Source of the DNA: an uncultured Gemmatimonadota bacterium
Lineage (GTDB): Bacteria; Gemmatimonadota; Gemmatimonadetes; Gemmatimonadales; Gemmatimonadaceae
DNA: 64,000 bases
Assembly (NCBI GenBank): GCA_902826615.1
Contig: CADEFN010000004.1
Span: 466,719 to 530,718 of the forward strand
Direction: 5' to 3'
Both the position numbers and the translations under genes were made by a program. Positions 8,000-17,207 of this stretch are shown in pieces; within the stretch, counting starts at the first letter, position 1, and each line of letters opens with the position of its first letter. Under the pieces are notes generated by a model. The model saw only the letters and a program-made list of their open reading frames with translations, was not told the origin of the DNA and did no database searches.

Positions 8000-9025
8000 A
8001 TGGCGTCCGAGTCGCTTTCACAGAACGAAATTGACGCGCTCCTCGGGAGCGCGGGCGCACCGGCGGCCACCCGGGGTTCGTCCACGGCCACGGCGTTGCG
8101 GCATGCCAGTACCGAGACGCAGGTCTACGACTTCAAGCGCCCGCACCGCATCTCCAAGGAGAAGCTCCGGTCGCTCGAAGCCATCTACGAGCGGTTTGCC
8201 AAGTCGCTCGAGAGCTGGCTCCTGGGCCGCGTGCGCGGCGGCATTCAGCTGCAGCTGCAGAGTGTGGAGCACTTCTCGTTTGGCGAGTTCACGCTGTCGC
8301 TCCCCACGCCCTGCGCGTCGTACACCTTCGAGATCGAGAACTCCGGCGGGCAGCACGGGGTGATCGACTTCGGGCACGAGTTTGCCTACTTCCTCGTCGA
8401 CCGCCTCTTTGGCGGCAGCGGCGAACCTGCGGTCCCCAGCCGCTCGCTCACCCCCATTGAGCGAATGGCCGTGCGGATGATCGCCGACCGTGTGCTCAAC
8501 GTGCTGGTGGAAGTGTGGCAGGACTACATCGGCCTCGAGATGCAACTCGTCGGCTTCGAGTCCATCCCGGAAATCCTCCGGGTGGCCAGCCGCGAAGATC
8601 CGGTGCTGGTGGCCAACATCGAGGTCACCGCCGGTGAGACACGCAGCCTGCTGCTGGTCTGCCTGCCCTTCGGTGTACTCGAGAAATTCTTCGCTGGTGG
8701 TTCCGAAGAACGCGAGGAGGACGCCAACGATACGCGGTCGCACGAAAACCGCATGGTGGTCGAGCACTCCCTGCGCGGCACCAGAACGTTTGTGTCGGCA
8801 CGGTTGCCGGTGTTCCAGATCCCGATGCGCGACCTGTTCGCGCTCGCACCGGGTGGGGTGCTCCCCACCGGCATTTCCCGCACCGCACCGCTCGACGTCT
8901 TTGTCGGCAGCCAGCGGCGGTTTCTCGCCTCGCCCGGCCGCCTCGGCTCCAACCTCGCCATCAAGATCACTGATGGTCTCCTGGATCCCCCGGAGACCGA
9001 TGCCATTCCGCTCACCCGCATTTAG
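8000..9025 (+). CDS. fliM: Flagellar motor switch protein FliM
   Basis: The 341-residue protein starts with SESLSQNEIDALLGS, the FliM N-terminal CheY-binding and signature segment. The middle domain (YDFKRPHRISKEKLRSLEAI, then RLFGGSGEP) and a C-terminal SpoA/FliN-like domain (TAPLDVFVGSQRRFLASPG) follow. FliM forms the C-ring with FliG and FliN and receives CheY-P. Length is normal. fliN begins two bases after the stop, the usual order. No chemotaxis genes are present in the window. Confidence 0.97.
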   Translation: MASESLSQNEIDALLGSAGAPAATRGSSTATALRHASTETQVYDFKRPHRISKEKLRSLEAIYERFAKSLESWLLGRVRGGIQLQLQSVEHFSFGEFTLSLPTPCASYTFEIENSGGQHGVIDFGHEFAYFLVDRLFGGSGEPAVPSRSLTPIERMAVRMIADRVLNVLVEVWQDYIGLEMQLVGFESIPEILRVASREDPVLVANIEVTAGETRSLLLVCLPFGVLEKFFAGGSEEREEDANDTRSHENRMVVEHSLRGTRTFVSARLPVFQIPMRDLFALAPGGVLPTGISRTAPLDVFVGSQRRFLASPGRLGSNLAIKITDGLLDPPETDAIPLTRI

Positions 9026-9027
9026 TC

Positions 9028-9363
9028 ATGTCATCCAGCGCCGCGCAGGATCCCATGGAGGCCGCGTTCGAGGAACTCACCCAGGCGATGGCTGCCGGTG
9101 GTGAAGTGCCCCTCGGACTGCTGCTCGATCTCACGCTCCCCGTCTCCATCGAACTGGGTCGCACCTCGATGACGGTGCAGGACGTGCTGCGACTCGGGCG
9201 CGGCTCGGTGATTCAGCTCGACCGGCTCGCCGGGGAACCGATCGACATCTTCGTCGGCGATCGTCGCTTTGCCGAAGGGGAAGTGGTGGTGCTCGGTGAG
9301 CACTTCGGGGTGCGTCTCACGCGTATCCTCGCCAAGAAGGCGCCGAGCGAGGCAGTCGCGTGA
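9028..9363 (+). CDS. fliN: Flagellar motor switch protein FliN
   Basis: The 111 residues are dominated by one SpoA (SurfacePresentation Of Antigen) domain. It contains LLLDLTLPVSIELGRTSMTV, the VLRLGRGSVIQLDRLAGEP block and a final GVRLTRIL segment. It forms the lower C-ring with FliM. The short N-terminal helix is typical. Its stop overlaps the GTG of the next gene (GTGA), so the switch and export-gate genes are translationally coupled. Confidence 0.96.
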   Translation: MSSSAAQDPMEAAFEELTQAMAAGGEVPLGLLLDLTLPVSIELGRTSMTVQDVLRLGRGSVIQLDRLAGEPIDIFVGDRRFAEGEVVVLGEHFGVRLTRILAKKAPSEAVA

Positions 9364-10583
9364 CCTTGAGCTCGCTGGTCGGGATCTGTCTCACGCTGGC
9401 GTTTGTCCTGGTGCTGGTGGCAGTGACCATGCGGCTGATTCGCCGTGTGGCGCTTGCCCCGCAGCGCCAGGGACGTACACCAGCCGTACAGCTCGATGTG
9501 GTGCAGCGCATCGCGTTAGGCCCTCGTCAGGGCATCGCGGTCATTCGCATCGCCGACCAGCTCGTGGCCGTGAGTGTCGGCGAAGGGGGCGTGCGCCCCA
9601 TCGTGGAGATCGACCTCCCGCCCCTCCCCGAACCTGCCGCGGAAGTGGTGCAGCAGCCCGAGCCGGCCGGCTTCGGCCCCGCCCTGCTCTCCCGTCTGCG
9701 ATCAGCGGGTGTTCCGCTGCTCTTCCTCCTGGCACTCGGCGCCACGGACCTCGCCGCGCAGGCGACGCCCCCGGCCACTGCGCCGGCCACACGTCCGGCC
9801 ACTACGCCAGCAACGCGTCCCGCCACCGCGCCAGCGCGCACCCAGGTGGCGCAACCGGCCACGGTGGCCACCTCGCCGCAAACGTCACTCGACAAGGCGC
9901 TGGCGCAGGGACTTCCGAGCATCGACCTCAACCTCGGCAAAAACAACGGTGACGGACTCCGCCTGAGCGGATCGGTCGGCATCGTGGTGATGATGGGGCT
10001 GCTCACGCTGCTCCCGTCGCTCATCCTCATGATGACGAGCTTCACACGCATCCTGATCGTGCTGAACTTCGTCAAGCAGGCGTTAGGCACGCAGAATGCT
10101 CCGCCGGGCCAGCTGGTTGCCGCGTTGTCACTCATCCTCACGGGGTTTGTGATGGCGCCTACCGTGGAGAAGATCAACCAGACCGCCATCACCCCGTGGC
10201 TCGACAACCGCATCGAGCAGGGGGCGATGATGAAGGCCGCGATCGTACCCATGCGCGACTTCATGCTGCGCCAGACCCGTGAACGCGACCTGGCCACCTT
10301 CGTGGAGCTGAGCGGCGCGCAGGTCAGCACACCCGAAGAGGTGTCGACCGTGGTGCTGATGTCGGCCTTTGTCACGAGCGAACTGCGCACCGCTTTCCAG
10401 CTGGGATTTGTGCTGTTCCTGCCCTTCATCGTCATCGACATCGTCGTGTCGTCGGTGTTGATGAGCATGGGCATGTTCATGCTCCCGCCCGCGATGATTT
10501 CCCTCCCGTTCAAGCTGCTCCTCTTTGTCCTCGTCGATGGCTGGACGCTCCTGATCCAGTCCCTCGTGCAGGGCTTTCGCTGA
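9360..10583 (+). CDS. Fused FliO-FliP, flagellar export gate protein
   Basis: A single 407-residue reading frame contains two proteins that are normally separate. Residues 1-85 are FliO-like: one membrane helix (about 3-24), then VVQRIALGPRQGIAVIRIAD and a VSVGEGG segment. Residues about 110-135 form a hydrophobic, signal-peptide-like segment ending in LAAQ. An Ala/Thr/Pro repeat linker follows (about 136-160). From about 190 to the end it is canonical FliP: LLPSLILMMTSFTRILIV, QALGTQNAPP, SELRTAFQLGFVLFLPFI. FliP is a core subunit of the FliPQR export pore and FliO its assembly factor. No stop codon separates the parts. GTG start overlaps fliN by four bases. Confidence 0.9.
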   Translation: MTLSSLVGICLTLAFVLVLVAVTMRLIRRVALAPQRQGRTPAVQLDVVQRIALGPRQGIAVIRIADQLVAVSVGEGGVRPIVEIDLPPLPEPAAEVVQQPEPAGFGPALLSRLRSAGVPLLFLLALGATDLAAQATPPATAPATRPATTPATRPATAPARTQVAQPATVATSPQTSLDKALAQGLPSIDLNLGKNNGDGLRLSGSVGIVVMMGLLTLLPSLILMMTSFTRILIVLNFVKQALGTQNAPPGQLVAALSLILTGFVMAPTVEKINQTAITPWLDNRIEQGAMMKAAIVPMRDFMLRQTRERDLATFVELSGAQVSTPEEVSTVVLMSAFVTSELRTAFQLGFVLFLPFIVIDIVVSSVLMSMGMFMLPPAMISLPFKLLLFVLVDGWTLLIQSLVQGFR

Positions 10584-10592
10584 GCCACGGTC

Positions 10593-10862
10593 ATGACCTA
10601 CACCCTCGTCACCGACCTGGCCCGCAACGCCATGCTTGTCACCGCCCTGGTCGCGGCCCCCCTGCTCCTTGTCGCCCTCCTCATCGGGTTGCTGGTGAGT
10701 GTGTTCCAGACCGTGACACAGATCCAGGAACAGACGCTGTCATTTGTGCCCAAACTCATCGGAGTAGGCCTCACTTTTCTGGTGGGCCTCCCGTGGATGC
10801 TGCAGCTGCTGGTGGAGTACACCACGCGGCTCTTCCGCTCGCTGCCGGGGCTGGTGGGATGA
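10593..10862 (+). CDS. fliQ: Flagellar export gate protein FliQ
   Basis: The 89-residue protein has two membrane helices and the family core LLIGLLVSVFQTVTQIQEQT followed by LSFVPKL. FliQ is the four-copy subunit of the FliPQR export gate. Length and position between fliP and fliR are standard. The last four bases overlap the fliR start (ATGA). Confidence 0.96.
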   Translation: MTYTLVTDLARNAMLVTALVAAPLLLVALLIGLLVSVFQTVTQIQEQTLSFVPKLIGVGLTFLVGLPWMLQLLVEYTTRLFRSLPGLVG

Positions 10863-11644
10863 CCGCCGGTCTCGATCTGTTCGCGCCGGGAGCCCTGCCA
10901 CTGCTGCTCCTCTTTGGGGCACGGGTGAGTGGATTGGTGCTGATCGCCCCGCTCTTTTCGGCCCGTCCCATTCCCGGGATGATCCGCACCGGAGTGGTCA
11001 TCCTCATGACCGTGCTGATGGTGCCGGTGCTGCAGCGTCGCGGCTCGCTGGCCGCCGAGGCCACGGTGCCGGCGGTGATCAGTGAAGCTCTGATCGGCTT
11101 CACCATCGGCCTGGGCGCCGCCCTCATCGTGGGTGCAGCGGAGACCGCTGGCGAACTGCTCTCCATCCAGGTCGGTCTTCAGGGCAGTGCCATCGTCGAC
11201 CCCATGTCACAGCAGCAGACCACGGCGCTCGGCCAGTTCCTGCAGCTCATGGCCCTCACGCTGCTGCTCACAATGAATGCGCATGTGGTCATGCTCGAAG
11301 CCCTGCGTTCCAGCGTCGAGCTCATCCCTGTTGGCAATCTTGGCCATCTTCGGGACGGGATGTGGCGGATCGTCACGTTAGGCAGCACCCTCTTTACGCT
11401 GGGGCTTCGGTTTGCGGCACCAATCATTGCCGTCATCCTGCTGCTCAACGTGGCCCTGGCGGTGCTGAGCCGTGCGGCGCCACAGCTGAACATTCTCTCG
11501 CTCGCCTTCCCCATCCAGATCCTGGGCGGGCTGGCGGCCCTTATCGCGATCATCCCCATCCTTGGCAGCTGGTTCCTGGGCTGGGAAACGACGTACTCGG
11601 ACCTTCTTGGCCGCGTGCTCCCGGCCATGGCGGGAGGACGCTAG
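10859..11644 (+). CDS. fliR: Flagellar export gate protein FliR
   Basis: The 261-residue polytopic protein has about six hydrophobic segments and FliR landmarks: ARVSGLVLIAPLFSARPIPG, SEALIGFTIGLGAAL, and the C-terminal PQLNILSLAFPIQILGGL. It completes the FliPQR pore in the inner membrane. The ATG at 10859 is chosen because it overlaps the fliQ stop; an upstream start would read into fliQ. flhB begins directly after the stop. Confidence 0.96.
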   Translation: MTAGLDLFAPGALPLLLLFGARVSGLVLIAPLFSARPIPGMIRTGVVILMTVLMVPVLQRRGSLAAEATVPAVISEALIGFTIGLGAALIVGAAETAGELLSIQVGLQGSAIVDPMSQQQTTALGQFLQLMALTLLLTMNAHVVMLEALRSSVELIPVGNLGHLRDGMWRIVTLGSTLFTLGLRFAAPIIAVILLLNVALAVLSRAAPQLNILSLAFPIQILGGLAALIAIIPILGSWFLGWETTYSDLLGRVLPAMAGGR

Positions 11645-12727
11645 ATGCTGTCCGACCAGGAGAAAACCGAGGCCCCGACTCAGAAGCGTCGGGACGACGC
11701 CAAACTCGAAGGGCGCATCCCGCGGAGTGCCGAACTCACGACTTCGTTTGTGCTACTGGGCAGCGGGATGCTGCTCAACATGGCCGGGCCCATGGGTGAC
11801 CAGCTGCTCAACATCTTTGGTGATGGGCTGCGGGCTGTGGGGTCGGCACCGCTCGGGGCCGATTCGGCCGTGGGCCTCATCCGCTCCCTTGGAGGCCGCA
11901 CCCTGCTGATGGTGGGGGGCTGGGGCACGGCCCTCCTGCTCATCGGGCTGGCCATCGCCGCGCCACAAGCGCGTGGGGTGCTCACCACCAAGCCACTCGC
12001 GCCCGATTTCAGCCGCCTGAGCCCGATCAAGAACGCGTCGCGTCTGCTCGGGATCCAGGGACTCGCCGACCTCCTCAAGTCACTCCTCAAGCTCGGCCTG
12101 GTGTCGTTCGCGGTGTACAAGGCGTTAGGCGCAGCCTGGAACGACGTGATGGCGCTGGCGGGCGAACAGGCGTTCTCGTTCGTCAGTGTCACCCGCATCT
12201 ATACGGTGAAGCTGCTCACCACGAGTGGCATGTGTTACCTCGCCCTGGCGGCGCTCGACTACGCCTGGCAGCTCTGGCAGCACGAGCAGTCGCTCAAGAT
12301 GAGCCGCGACGATCTGCGCGAGGAAATGAAGCAGTCCGAAGGTGATCCGCTCGTCAAGCAGCGCATGCGCTCCTTTGCCCGTGCCCTGGCACGCAAGCAA
12401 ATGATGAAGGCGGTGCCCAAGGCTGACGTCGTGATCACCAACCCGACACACATCGCCATTGCGCTGCAATACGACCCCAGCGCGGCGCCCGCGCCCATCG
12501 TGCTGGCCATGGGACAGCGCAAGGTGGCCGAGCGCATCAAGAAGATCGCGCGCGAGAATGGTGTGCCGTGCATCGAGAACAAGCCACTGGCGCGCGCCCT
12601 GCTCGCGTCGGCCAAACTGGGCCAGATGATTCCGGCCGAGCTCTACATCGCGGTTGCTGAAATTCTCGCCTTCGTCATCCGACGCCGCCTCGTGCGAGGC
12701 CGTCCGCTCGGGGAGCTCGTGGCATGA
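11645..12727 (+). CDS. flhB: Flagellar export switch protein FlhB
   Basis: The 360-residue protein has an N-terminal EKTEAPTQKRRDDAKLEGRI signature, four membrane helices, and a cytoplasmic C-terminal domain. That domain carries the autocleavage loop NPTH (Asn near residue 266) inside VVITNPTHIAIAL. FlhB cleavage between Asn and Pro, prompted by FliK, switches export from rod/hook to filament substrates, so it is the functional partner of the FliK in this operon. Length is normal. The stop overlaps the flhA start by four bases. Confidence 0.97.
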   Translation: MLSDQEKTEAPTQKRRDDAKLEGRIPRSAELTTSFVLLGSGMLLNMAGPMGDQLLNIFGDGLRAVGSAPLGADSAVGLIRSLGGRTLLMVGGWGTALLLIGLAIAAPQARGVLTTKPLAPDFSRLSPIKNASRLLGIQGLADLLKSLLKLGLVSFAVYKALGAAWNDVMALAGEQAFSFVSVTRIYTVKLLTTSGMCYLALAALDYAWQLWQHEQSLKMSRDDLREEMKQSEGDPLVKQRMRSFARALARKQMMKAVPKADVVITNPTHIAIALQYDPSAAPAPIVLAMGQRKVAERIKKIARENGVPCIENKPLARALLASAKLGQMIPAELYIAVAEILAFVIRRRLVRGRPLGELVA

Positions 12728-14814
12728 GTACCGCCGTAACTCCGCTCCCTGCCACCGATGGCATCCGGCGCAACGCCGAGGTGGGCCTTGGCATCGCTGT
12801 CGTTTTTGTCATCGCGCTCCTCATTGTCCCGCTGCCGGCCTTCCTGCTCGATCTCTTCCTCGCCACCAGCATCGGGCTCTCGCTCGTGGTGCTGCTCACG
12901 GCAATGCAGACGCAGGATGCCCTCGAGTTCTCCTCGTTCCCTGCCCTGCTGCTGCTGCTGACGCTCTTTCGTCTGGCCCTCAATGTGGCCAGCACGCGTC
13001 TCATTCTCGGCGAAGGACATGCCGGTGATGTCATCCAGGCCTTCGGCAGCTTTGTCATCGGGGGCAACTACGCCGTGGGGCTGGTGCTCTTCCTCATCCT
13101 CATTGGCATCAACTTCATCGTCATTACCAAGGGTGCCGGACGCGTGGCCGAGGTGGCCGCGCGTTTCACCCTCGATGCCATGCCCGGGCGTCAGATGGCC
13201 ATCGACGCAGATCTCTCGGCCGGCATCATCGACGAGAGTGAGGCGCGCCGCCGTCGTGAGGAGATCGCTCGTCAGGCGGACTTCTACGGGGCCATGGATG
13301 GTGCATCGAAGTTCGTGAAGGGTGATGCCATCGCGGCACTGCTCATCACGGGCATCAACATCATCGGTGGCATCTTCATCGGCGTCATCCAGAAGAACCT
13401 CCCGATAACTCGCGCGGCGTCACAGTACACCATCCTCACCGTGGGTGAAGGCCTGGTGGCACAGATTCCGGCGCTGATCGTCTCGACCGCCGCTGGTATC
13501 ATGGTCACCCGCGCCTCGGGGCAGACCCGCATGGGTGATCAGCTCGCAGGCCAGCTGGCGCAGCGGCCTAACGCGCTCTGGATCTCCACCGCGGTCATTG
13601 CATCGTTTGGCCTAGTGCCGGGCCTCCCCAAGACGCCGTTCCTCGTATTGGGTGTGGCGATGGCCTTCCTCGCGCGCGCGGCCTCCGCCGCCGAGAAGAA
13701 GCGCATCACTGACGCGCGAACGCTCGCCGATACACCGCCGGTCATGGAGCCGGTGGCCGCAGACCCGGTGCGCGATCTCCTCCAGCTCGATCCCATTGAA
13801 CTCGAAGTGGGTTATGCCCTCATCCCGGTGGTCGATGAGCGGCAGGGTGGTGACTTGCTGGAGCGCATCCAGCTCCTGCGCAAACAGGCAGCTCTCGAGG
13901 TGGGCATCCTCATTCCGCCCATCCGGGTTCGCGACGACATTCGCCTGCCGGCCAACGAATACGTGATCAAACTGCGCGGTGCAGAAATCGCGCGTGCTGA
14001 AGTGATGCCCCGATTCCAGCTCGCGCTGGACACGGGCAATGTGGCGTATCCCATCGAGGGGATCGAAACCATCGATCCGGCCTTCGGGCTCACCGCGCGC
14101 TGGATTGCCGCGTCGCGTCGCGTCGAAGCCGAGTCCTCGGGTTATGTGGTGGTCGAGCCGACCACGGTGATCGCGACCCACCTGATGGAAGCCCTCAAGG
14201 CCAACGCCGCAGAACTCCTCGGCCGCCAGGAGGTGCAGCAGATGGTGGAGACACTCAAGCAGTCGCACCCCGCCCTGGTCGACGACCTCATCCCAGCCAA
14301 GATCTCGCTGGGCCTCCTGCACCGCGTGTTGCAGCGTTTGCTGCGCGAACGCCTCCCGATCCGCGACCTGGTCACGATTCTCGAAGCGATGGGCGACGGG
14401 ATCGAACAGACGAAGGACGCCGAGGTGCTCACGGAACACGTGCGGCGCTCCATGTCCAACGTGATTGCGCGCATGTACGCGGACGAAACTGGCGCGGTGC
14501 GTGGCATCTCGTTAGGTGGGCGCCTGGAAGCCTCGCTGATGTCGCTCTTCTCACCGCGCACGGCCCCCAGTGGCGGGTTGCCTCTCACGCCCGACGCGCT
14601 GGCGTCGTTGCTGCGCGAACTCAACCTGCTCGCTACCACGCACGCGCTCGAAGGGCGGCTCCCGCCGCTGATCACACCTCCGTCACTGCGTGTGGGCATC
14701 CGGCGGCTCGTGGAGCCGGTGCTGTCATCACTTCCTGTCATTTCCCTGGCCGAGTTGCCACCCGCCGCTCGCCTGAACTCCGTCGCTACCTGGGAGTTGC
14801 CTTATGCAGCTTGA
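12724..14814 (+). CDS. flhA: Flagellar export gate protein FlhA
   Basis: The 696-residue protein has about eight N-terminal membrane helices with the FHIPEP-type region (ALLLLLTLFRLALNVASTRL; AGRVAEVAARFTLDAMPGRQ; DADLSAGIIDESEARRRR). A large cytoplasmic domain ends near LPVISLAELPPAARLNSV. FlhA forms the nonameric export gate ring. Family length is about 690. Its 3' end overlaps flhF by 11 bases. One CGTTAGGT variant at 14510 and one antisense GCCTAACG at 13566 lie within the gene. Confidence 0.98.
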   Translation: MSTAVTPLPATDGIRRNAEVGLGIAVVFVIALLIVPLPAFLLDLFLATSIGLSLVVLLTAMQTQDALEFSSFPALLLLLTLFRLALNVASTRLILGEGHAGDVIQAFGSFVIGGNYAVGLVLFLILIGINFIVITKGAGRVAEVAARFTLDAMPGRQMAIDADLSAGIIDESEARRRREEIARQADFYGAMDGASKFVKGDAIAALLITGINIIGGIFIGVIQKNLPITRAASQYTILTVGEGLVAQIPALIVSTAAGIMVTRASGQTRMGDQLAGQLAQRPNALWISTAVIASFGLVPGLPKTPFLVLGVAMAFLARAASAAEKKRITDARTLADTPPVMEPVAADPVRDLLQLDPIELEVGYALIPVVDERQGGDLLERIQLLRKQAALEVGILIPPIRVRDDIRLPANEYVIKLRGAEIARAEVMPRFQLALDTGNVAYPIEGIETIDPAFGLTARWIAASRRVEAESSGYVVVEPTTVIATHLMEALKANAAELLGRQEVQQMVETLKQSHPALVDDLIPAKISLGLLHRVLQRLLRERLPIRDLVTILEAMGDGIEQTKDAEVLTEHVRRSMSNVIARMYADETGAVRGISLGGRLEASLMSLFSPRTAPSGGLPLTPDALASLLRELNLLATTHALEGRLPPLITPPSLRVGIRRLVEPVLSSLPVISLAELPPAARLNSVATWELPYAA

Positions 14815-15643
14815 GACCTTCACGGGATCGGACCTTCGCCTGGTTTTTGACGACGCGCGACGCGCGCTGGGCGAAGACGTACTGGTGCTGCGCACCTCGA
14901 TCAATCGCGACGGGCGACGCACACGAGTCGAACTCGTCGCGGCATCCGCCGAGGCGGTGCACGACCTCCGCAAACGTCTCGACCCACCGGCCCCGGTGTA
15001 TCCGAAGGCCGAAGGTGGTCGCGGACGCAGCGGCCCACTCGTGATCGGGCTTGTTGGTCCCACGGGAGCGGGCAAGACGACCACCCTGGCAAAGCTCGCT
15101 TTGCATCCCCGGGCCTTCGGGCAGAAGCGGGTGGGCCTGATCACGCTCGACACCTTTCGCGTCGGTGCCATCGAGCAGATCGCGCAGTACGCCGAGGTGA
15201 CCAATCTCCCGCTCGAGGTCGTGTACGATGCGCGTGAGATGCCGGCGGTACTCAAGCGGCTCGAGTCGTGTGAGGTGATTCTCGTCGACACGCCGGGGCG
15301 CAGCCCACGCGCGAAGGACGCCAACGCGCAGTGGCAGGCGATGTTCCGCGCCGCCGCGCCTGACGAGGTGCATCTCGTGGTGCCCGCCACCATGCGTCCC
15401 GACAGCATTCCCGCCTTCATGGCGGCGCTGCAGGCCTGCCGCATTACCCACGCCTGCATCACCAAGGTTGACGAACTGGCCGATGAGCGAGCCATCGCCG
15501 ACGTGGCCACACAGCTGACCGTGCCGATTCGCTGGATCACCAGTGGACAGGGCGTCCCCAACGACCTGCACGGCGCCAAGGGTGTGGTGCTGGGCGCTCT
15601 CGGACTTCCGGCGGGCGGTACCCGTCGCGGAGTGGCCGCGTGA
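14804..15643 (+). CDS. flhF: Flagellar SRP-like GTPase FlhF
   Basis: FlhF places and counts flagella with FlhG. The protein has an N-terminal MQLETFTGSDLRLVFDDARR segment and a short B domain. The NG GTPase domain contains GPTGAGKTTTLAKLA (P-loop near 84-92), TLDTFRVGAIEQ, DTPGRSPRAKDAN and a TKVDEL G4 motif. At 279 residues it is much shorter than most FlhF (often near 400 or more), and the shortening is all in the basic linker. The start overlaps flhA; flhG follows with a GTGA overlap. Confidence 0.93.
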   Translation: MQLETFTGSDLRLVFDDARRALGEDVLVLRTSINRDGRRTRVELVAASAEAVHDLRKRLDPPAPVYPKAEGGRGRSGPLVIGLVGPTGAGKTTTLAKLALHPRAFGQKRVGLITLDTFRVGAIEQIAQYAEVTNLPLEVVYDAREMPAVLKRLESCEVILVDTPGRSPRAKDANAQWQAMFRAAAPDEVHLVVPATMRPDSIPAFMAALQACRITHACITKVDELADERAIADVATQLTVPIRWITSGQGVPNDLHGAKGVVLGALGLPAGGTRRGVAA

Positions 15644-16443
15644 CACGCACCCCGGACGGACTCTCATCCGTGCCACCCCTCCCGCCCGTCGTGGCGGTGG
15701 GCGCCGGCAAGGGTGGTGTAGGCACCTCCACCGTCGCCGCGCTGCTGGCCTGTACGGCGGCAGCCGACGGCACGCGGGTACTCCTGGTCGACGCAGCCCA
15801 GCACTTTGGCGGCCTGGGGTCGATCCTCGGGGTGGAGTCGCCACTCTCACTTGCCGACCTCAAGGGCGGTGCCCGGCATGTGCAGGAGCTGGTCATTCCG
15901 GTGTCCGCCCATCTCTCGCTCATCAATGCGGGACATAGCGGCACCACCACAACGGCCACGGAGCATCAGCTCCTGCTCCGTCGTCTGCAGGATCTCTTTC
16001 GCGCGTACGAACTGGTGATCGTGGACGCCGGGGCGAGTGCCGCCTCGTTGCGTAGTGCAATTCGCTGCGGTGCCACGCGTGTGCTGGCCATCACGGTCCA
16101 CGACCGCATTTCGCTTACGGCTACCTACGCGGTCATCAAGCTGCTGCACGCGGAAACGCCGGAGATTCGTGTCGATGTCGTCGCCAACCGCATTGACGCC
16201 GAGGCAGCGGACCGTCTGCACGAATACCTGCATGCCGCCAGCGTGCGCTTTCTCTCTCGCACAGTGCCGTTTGCCGGCACGGTGCCGGACGATCCCGGGT
16301 TCAGCAAGGTCGTGGCCGCCGGTCTTGGCACCGACGAAGCCGCGTTAGGCTCACCGGCCGCTCAGGCGGTCCGCACCATGGGCGCGCAACTCCTCGCCGA
16401 GGCCGCGTCGCCGCCGTTTCTCCGTCTCCTCCGGAAGGGTTGA
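15640..16443 (+). CDS. flhG: MinD/ParA-like ATPase FlhG (FleN/YlxH)
   Basis: The 267-residue protein contains the deviant Walker A GKGGVGTSTVAALLA and the VLLVDAAQHFGGLGSILGV segment, followed by LVIVDAGASAASL. These are hallmarks of the FlhG branch of MinD ATPases, which limit flagellar number and act on FlhF. Gene order flhA-flhF-flhG-fliA is widespread. The GTG start overlaps flhF. A CGTTAGGC octamer at 16343 codes for Leu-Gly. The usual DNA-binding DQAxxLR N-terminal helix is short or absent here. Confidence 0.9.
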   Translation: MTRTPDGLSSVPPLPPVVAVGAGKGGVGTSTVAALLACTAAADGTRVLLVDAAQHFGGLGSILGVESPLSLADLKGGARHVQELVIPVSAHLSLINAGHSGTTTTATEHQLLLRRLQDLFRAYELVIVDAGASAASLRSAIRCGATRVLAITVHDRISLTATYAVIKLLHAETPEIRVDVVANRIDAEAADRLHEYLHAASVRFLSRTVPFAGTVPDDPGFSKVVAAGLGTDEAALGSPAAQAVRTMGAQLLAEAASPPFLRLLRKG

Positions 16444-16446
16444 TCG

Positions 16447-17199
16447 ATGTCTACCGAACTCACCTGGCAGGCTTTCGCCCAGGGCGATCTCGCCGCACGG
16501 GACCTCCTGCTGCAGGAGAACCTCAACCTCGTCCATCACGTGGCGCGTCAGCTCTCGCGCGCGCTTGCGGCGCCGGCCGACTTTGACGAGCTGGTCTCGT
16601 GCGGCACGATGGGACTCATGAATGCGCTCTCCGCCTTTGAACCGGCGCGCGGGCTCGCCTTCAGTACCTTCGCCGTCCCGCGTATCCGCGGCGCCATCCT
16701 CGATGAGCTGCGCCGCCAGGATCACGTGCCGCGCTCCATCCGCCGCAAGACACGCGAGATTGCCCACGCACGCGAGACACTCACCCGCATCTTTGCCCGC
16801 CCGGCCACCGACAACGAGGTCGCCGAACACCTTGGCATCGACCTCGGCACGCTCTGGCGCTGGCAAACCGACGCCGAAAGCGCGGTGCACGTCTCCCTCA
16901 ATCATGCGTCGTCCGACGACGACGGACCGGGAATCCCACCGGAGTTCCTCTCCACTGACAGCGAGTCGTCAGCCGAGGATGACGTCAATCGCGAGCAGGA
17001 GCGCGACATCCTCAAACAAGCCCTGCGCAATCTGAAGGATCAGGAACGGATCGTGCTCACGCTTTACTACTTCGAAGAGCTCAAGCTCCACGAAATCGCC
17101 GACGTCCTGCATCTCACCGAGTCGCGCGTGTCGCAAATCCGCACCAAGGCATTGTCCAGGCTCCGCGTGGAGCTGGCCCATTTTCGCACCCCTGCCTGA
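16447..17199 (+). CDS. fliA: RNA polymerase sigma factor FliA (sigma-28)
   Basis: The 250-residue sigma factor has region 2 (LVHHVARQLSRALAAPADFD, ELVSCGTMGLMNAL, LAFSTFAVPRIRGAILDELR), region 3 (PRSIRRKTREIAHARETLTR) and region 4 (YYFEELKLHEIADVLHLTES). It would transcribe late flagellar genes such as flagellin, which are not in this window. No flgM anti-sigma gene is visible nearby. It follows flhG after three bases, so it is made with the early export operon. I could not identify a convincing sigma-28 promoter in the window. Confidence 0.96.
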   Translation: MSTELTWQAFAQGDLAARDLLLQENLNLVHHVARQLSRALAAPADFDELVSCGTMGLMNALSAFEPARGLAFSTFAVPRIRGAILDELRRQDHVPRSIRRKTREIAHARETLTRIFARPATDNEVAEHLGIDLGTLWRWQTDAESAVHVSLNHASSDDDGPGIPPEFLSTDSESSAEDDVNREQERDILKQALRNLKDQERIVLTLYYFEELKLHEIADVLHLTESRVSQIRTKALSRLRVELAHFRTPA

Positions 17200-17207
17200 C
17201 GAGTCCC

